Below are positions 59,201-64,000 of a DNA stretch of 64,000 nt, in pieces. Under the pieces are notes generated by a model. The model made no database searches. It was not told the DNA's origin and worked only from the letters and a program-made list of their open reading frames with translations. A program made the translations under genes and the position numbers. Location of the stretch: the NCBI RefSeq assembly GCF_022965805.1, contig NW_027331354.1, forward strand, positions 62,001 through 126,000, given 5' to 3'. The DNA is from Primulina eburnea. Taxonomy: Eukaryota > Streptophyta > Magnoliopsida > Lamiales > Gesneriaceae. The stretch's first letter is position 1. Each line of letters begins with the position of its first letter.

Positions 59201-59963
59201 TAAACAATTACATGATATGGTGTGATGATGAGTAAAAAGAGAATATGGCGTACCTTTGCGTATTAAACGCGCGATTTTACGTTGACAAATCGAAGAACGA
59301 CGACGAGGAACGACAGCTTGAAAAACTTTAGCAAACTTGATGCTCTTCCCTTTGAAATTTCGAAACCTTTACTATCAAATTGGGAGGTGTTGTGCCGTGT
59401 GAAAATTGTAAGGGAGAGTTTGATTTGTTGAGGTAAAGTGGGTTTGGATTGAGTTTACCATATTTTATAGTTAATTAATCCTTAATTAAGCTTAGGCTCA
59501 TTAAGTAGGTAATTTAGGTTTATTAGTGCTTTATTAGAATTAATTAAAATATTATAATAATTTTGTTTAAATAAATTTGTGAATTTAATATCCGTGTTGC
59601 CAAAAAAGTTCGTATTTTTGTTGAAAAATCAACACCGATAAAATTTACGTCTCGGCGTATAAATCACCTCAAAACCTTTTTTTGAATCTTTTTTTTGAAA
59701 AATAAGAAAAACCCACAATCATATTTTAAATAATTATTTTAAATTATTTAATAAAAACATTTTCTATTTTTTTCAGCCCTCGGTCTCCGTTCCTCGATCA
59801 CAACTCGAATAAACTTTAAAAATACATTTTAATGCAACCATGTAGAAAATATAACACCACATAATTAATTAATGCAATTAAAACAAACAATTAAATTACA
59901 CAAAGAATTTAATAATTGCACGCATGTGGTTCGCGTTGACCTTTAAATTTTCGGGGCGTTACA
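56287..59963 (-). mobile_element. 3.7-kb antisense solo LTR
   Basis: The element is flanked by TAAAG (56282-56286 and 59964-59968). The plus strand begins TGAAACGTCGC and ends CGGGGCGTTACA. The reverse complement begins TGTAACGCCCCG and is related to the LTR at 43403, including a shared block around GAGTCTTTAGACTCACTA (56715-56730). It is longer than that copy. No internal region. GC-rich antisense frames at 58347-58942 are LTR sequence, not genes. Confidence 0.85.
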
Positions 59964-59968
59964 TAAAG

Positions 59969-60641
59969 AGTATTACATATGGTGACAAATTGAGAAAAAG
60001 TCTCCAAATTCTTTTCATTTATAACATTTTATTATAATAAATCCACGGTTTAAATTTTTAACTTTAATTGAGAAACTTTATCAACATAATATAAATAGTA
60101 GTTCTTTTTAGATTCCAATAAAAAAATATTTTTTTTATTGAAAACTCAAATAAAATATCAATCTCATAAAGTAGATTCATAAACCCGTCTCAAATGATTT
60201 TTTATTTTTTGCAAAATTTAGCAATATAAAAGATCATAGTTTAGTTCAATATACCTTGAAAAACATGTGGGAAATAGTTTTTGGAAAATAAAGGAAAAGG
60301 AAGGAATAGCCAAACAAGTTTTTAATATTTATTATTGACTAAAAGTAGGAAAATATGACTTGAGCCAATCAACCAAACGATAAGATGGTTCAATAAATAA
60401 TAAATTATTTTTATTAATATCATTTGGATAAAAACAAACAATCAAGGCATAAACAAACAAAAAATTTGAGGGTAAGAACAAAGAAAATGATGATAATTTG
60501 GGTATTATTAGATAAGTATCAATGTCGAATAAAATTTATATGATCAAATCTCTTTACTCGAACATGTAAAATGCAGGCTGGTTTTCTAATTTTTTCAATT
60601 TAATAACCACAAAAATACAACTTAAAGTGCTGGAAATATAA
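59969..60641. other. 3' flank of CWF19L2 copy C
   Basis: 59969-60255 is unassigned AT-rich sequence. From 60256 (AAAACATGTGGGAAATAG) on, it is collinear with 1857-2250 of copy A. No gene is present; it probably includes the 3' UTR. Confidence 0.6.
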
Positions 60642-63600
60642 TTAGTCGAGCTGCTTTGTCCAGTCAAAAGGTTCCCAGTCGCTGGCAAAACTAGCGACAG
60701 CTTGTTTTTGCCTGTCCAAAGACTCGTGCCTCCAGCGTCGATGCATGTCTTCTGCTGGCAATTGTAACATACCTCTTATAATGTCGAGACCGAAGCTACT
60801 TTTGAAACCCTTTTCATCATCGATAACATGAACAAATCCCTTGTCGAGGCCGAATTCGACATGAAAATAAGGGAAATTCTTGGGAACTGAATTTCGTAGA
60901 CCTTTGACGCTCGTGTCGATGAGCTTTTTGGCGTTGTGTTGGCTCCATTCATCTTCAGCTTCATCAATTGCCTGCAAAAAACAAGAATCTACAAGATTAT
61001 ACTCTCTGGACACACTTTTCCACGATATCCTTAGGCGTATAAATCTCAAGAATTATACAGTGCGAAAACGGGAAAACAAAAATCTTAAGAAATGATCCTT
61101 TTATTCCTTTCATATTATTATTGCAAGGAAAATCAGCGTTCACGAAAGTTCATGCCAGACGAGCTGACCTTCTTGAAGTAAACAGGTGCCTGCTTTGCGA
61201 TTTCCCGAGGCAAAGGAACACACTCTACCAAACAGTGGCGCCTTTGACGCGCCAAACCCAATACTGTCTCAAGAAAAACAACATCCCTTTCCTGCTTTGA
61301 GAACATCATTATTAAGCATTTCTTGAAGTTTCGAATTTCATCCCACACATTATCGTCAACAGTTCTTGTGGAAGATTCATGCTGCACAGGTGAAAAGGCC
61401 AGAAAACAACAATTTAAGTCGTCTCCATTTATCACATTTTATCACAAAACAATAGAACATGTAACCATCTCCTTTCTCAGGTAAAAGAGCGGTTAACTAC
61501 TTACAATAGCGGAAATTTATAGAATTATGCAAAAGGGAAAGCAACTGGACACTTGATATTTTATTCTGATTAACATAACACTAAACACATTCTTCAACAT
61601 TAGTTGAAAGTGTATTTGAAGTCCTCTGACTATATGAATGCGCAAACAATAGTTAAGAATGAAGCCAACAGATCCAGAACATGAAAGAAAAAGAAGAGAC
61701 ACGGCTTAACACACAGAAAAAATTGCACTAAAACGACAATATCTCGGGATAGGTCAGAACCCAATTAGTACAAGTATAATAAGTTGAACACTTCTGATTG
61801 GAAAGAGAGTAAAAAAGAACACATATTTTCTACACAAACATACGAGTATACCTGCAAGGTCACGATGTAACAATGACCTGCGACAATAGGTTGCATTTGA
61901 GGCAGTGACAAGTAGGTAAAGTTTGCAATGGCAATGGCCAGATGCTTGGGTCTTGTTGGATTTTCAAAACAGAACTGGCAGCGGTCCTGTTGAGTCATTA
62001 AGCGCTTTGCGGAATTAGTTATCTCAGAGGATTTACAGTTATCACCCCCTCCTTTCTTCCGAGTCTTTGTCCTAGGACCATCATCATAATCATATTCGTC
62101 ATCTGCCTGACCAGATATGCTGAATCGCTGATTATGCATTATTTTTTTAGCTAGATTCAAATCGGCATCCTCCTCTTTTTTCTTTTGCCTTGAAGAGACA
62201 TCGTGCAGGATGCGCCTAAACATAATACCCAGGTGGAGAGAGCAATATAAGATTTTGAATTACAAGATATAAAACCGCAATATTAGACATTATTTTTAGG
62301 GTACATTACCGGCTTGTGGTTCCATCAATTGGCATTTTATAAGACGAATTTTCAGTATCATGCTTCACTTTCATCTTCTCAGCTTCTTTCTGATTAAGAA
62401 TGAAATAGAAACAAATTAGATTGCTTAACACCCGGGGTTCTAGAAATCACATTCAAGTTTCTTAAAAAAGGGAGGATGCAAACGCTAAAAAGCTGCATTA
62501 CTTACTCACCGACATTTTTGTATTACTATTGCAAGGGCGTATGCAAGATAAGCACCCTTCAAATCATTCCCAAAAATATGAAAACGGAGAGTTGATATAT
62601 CTCACAATATGGGGAAGATAAGCTAAGGCAACATATCTTACTGCCCACAATGGAGTATGTAACATCAATGACACGGACACGGTGACATAACAAGACACAG
62701 ATGCAGATAAGGCCAAACCAACAAATTTTCACGATTAGGGAAACACATGGCAATGACATGCTGAATATTTTATTTTATTTTATTTTATTTATAACAAAAT
62801 TGAATCAACATTTTAATATTATTAGCTAAGAACGAAAATAATAAAAAATACAGGCATCACTAATTAGATCAAACTAAATAGTCATCAAATTGTCATCTTA
62901 TATTATACCACGTATTCAATTTTTTCCCAAAAAAAAAAAACAAACAAAAACCTACATATTGAAATAGCCCACTAATACTAATTTTAGAATTGCTTATTGG
63001 TCCAGTAACCTACAAATACCACCTAACTACTAGAGTCCATAAGAATAAGAAACACTGTATAATTATCTAACACCTAACTACTAGAGTCCATAAGAATAAG
63101 AAACACTGTATAATTATATAACAACTCTTTCTAAATCAATCAAACGGATATAAAATATACTTCCAATTACAACTGCAATATATCTTTCTCCTTGTTCATC
63201 CTAACCTATAGCACATGTAAATCTGCACAACACACCGCCTTTAGAAATGTCGGAAGATCTCTACATTCATGACCGTGAGAATTCAATGAGCACCGGAATC
63301 ATAGATGATAAAAACAACTATACAAGGAAGCAAGTTGACAAAAATTTCTTAATGTGAGCCATATTGGAGTCGAGCATTGACTGCAGCAGAGGAAAACATC
63401 AACAACGCTTAAAGACACATGTTTGTCTCCCTGTACAAATTTGAGAAGTATCATATGTGAATAACCTTCAGGAAATTTTTCAGGGGAATGCCATGGAATT
63501 TGTAAAGCATTCAATGAAGACAAGAAAATACAATAGTAAAAGCATCAATTTATACCAGCAGCTCTTCTGCTTCCTCGTGTTTTCCTTTCATTCGAAGCTG

Positions 63601-63954
63601 CAAGGCTTTGGCAGCCAACTGATTAGCACTAATTGATGGCTTCACTGATACATCTTCTGTTGTTATCTCGTCTTCAAATTTAACAGATTTATGTTCTACT
63701 CTGTGTTCAAACGCTAGAGATGAAGAATTGCCACGACCACCAGAATCAGCATCTTTCTGGGGCATAAATTTATCCATGAAACTTCCATCATTGGAGAATT
63801 TATTCAATTCCGACATAGCAGCAGAGACAAGAGCAGTATCCTCAGTTGATAGATTTTTATGTCCCCGCTTCCCCCAAGATAAAGAATCTTGAACTTTGGG
63901 AACTCTCATTTTATGTCGAGGGAGAATATCTTCCCCATTTCTCCTCTCAGAATC
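60642..63954 (-). CDS. CWF19L2: CWF19-like protein 2, copy C, exons 6-10 (continues past window)
   Basis: Minus-strand exons are 63556-63954, 62310-62389, 61852-62215, 61169-61381 and 60642-60971, with the same GT-AG sites as copy A. All are open. Exon 8 gives the same residues as copy A, including QDRCQFCFENPTRPKHL and AGHCYIV. Exons 9 and 10 give the CwfJ_C_2 domain and TAA stop. The intron between exons 6 and 7 differs from copy A: a roughly 500-bp insertion from 62545, a 51-bp tandem duplication (63021-63122) and a deletion between two CATGTAAAT repeats. Upstream exons lie to the right of the window. Of the three copies this is the best candidate for a working gene, though its N-terminal half cannot be seen. 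Confidence 0.82.
63021..63122. repeat. 51-bp tandem duplication in an intron of copy C
   Basis: The block from ACCTAACTACTAGAGTCCAT to CACTGTATAATTAT is present twice in a row (starts 63021 and 63072) with one difference. Copies A and B have no duplication here. Confidence 0.85.
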
Positions 63955-64000
63955 CTGATGCAATCCAAAGACAGAGTCAGTGTGAAGAAATCATCTTTCT

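Overview
This is a repeat-rich stretch of a flowering-plant nuclear genome. The evidence is GT-AG introns, plant-type LTR retrotransposons with 5-bp target-site duplications (TSDs), Helitrons, a PIF/Harbinger element, CACTA-like termini, an integrated caulimovirid and exons of plant genes. A short inverted-repeat element with ends like GTGAGACGGTCTCAC occurs twice (10227, 27393). I associate that family with asterids such as Lamiales, but this is only an inference. No bacterial operons, CRISPR arrays or tRNA genes were seen.

The only host gene with many exons is a CWF19-like (CWF19L2) splicing-factor gene, present three times on the minus strand. Copy A lies at 2251-19060. It is split by an 11.2-kb nested LTR retrotransposon in one intron and has frameshifts in an N-terminal exon. 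Copy B lies at 32501-36880. Its N-terminal end is rearranged into a head-to-head inverted repeat (about 36206-38345) that carries a plus-strand copy of exons 2 and 3. Copy C (60642-63954) runs off the right edge and is open in every exon seen. A and B also share downstream flanks: an antisense LTR fragment split by the same 2.06-kb solo LTR, whose 3' part contains three hairpin modules. C lacks those insertions, yet in coding sequence it is closer to A, apart from one short tract where it matches B.

The layout from left to right is as follows. 1-691 is the end of a solo LTR. 692-1239 is an antisense LTR remnant. 2251-5911 holds copy A exons 10-4. 6227-17455 is a chromovirus-like LTR retrotransposon (TSD ACTAG) that contains a second retroelement (LTR 6766-8696, Met-tRNA primer site, gag start) and a proline-rich gene exon in antisense. 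17864-19060 holds copy A exons 3-1. About 19140-26560 is a nearly complete but decayed endogenous caulimovirid (CP, MP, AP, RT, RNase H, downstream ORF, non-coding region). 28028-31496 is an antisense LTR with the 2.06-kb solo LTR inside it (TSD TTATG). 32501-36880 is copy B, followed by the palindrome. 38340-39080 holds CACTA-like terminal repeats with a small two-exon coiled-coil gene. 39580-41334 is a PIF/Harbinger deletion derivative (TSD TTA). 41868-41980 is a degenerate 5S rRNA-like sequence. 42153-49457 and 49627-53990 are two tandem decayed Helitron Rep/helicase genes, the first cut by a 3.1-kb solo LTR (TSD TATAA). 54260-55550 carries first exons of a ChaC-type gamma-glutamylcyclotransferase and of a signal peptide peptidase-like gene, probably captured. 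56287-59963 is a 3.7-kb antisense solo LTR (TSD TAAAG). Copy C follows.

No genes here form a working pathway. The window records segmental duplication of one splicing gene with repeated transposon invasion, gene-fragment capture, inverted duplication and probable gene conversion. The most unusual structures are the head-to-head palindrome, the mosaic relationship among the three paralogues, the two gene 5' ends behind the second Helitron, and the triple hairpin module in the solo LTR. Intron and exon limits were read by eye from GT-AG signals and homology between copies, so they may be off by a few bases.
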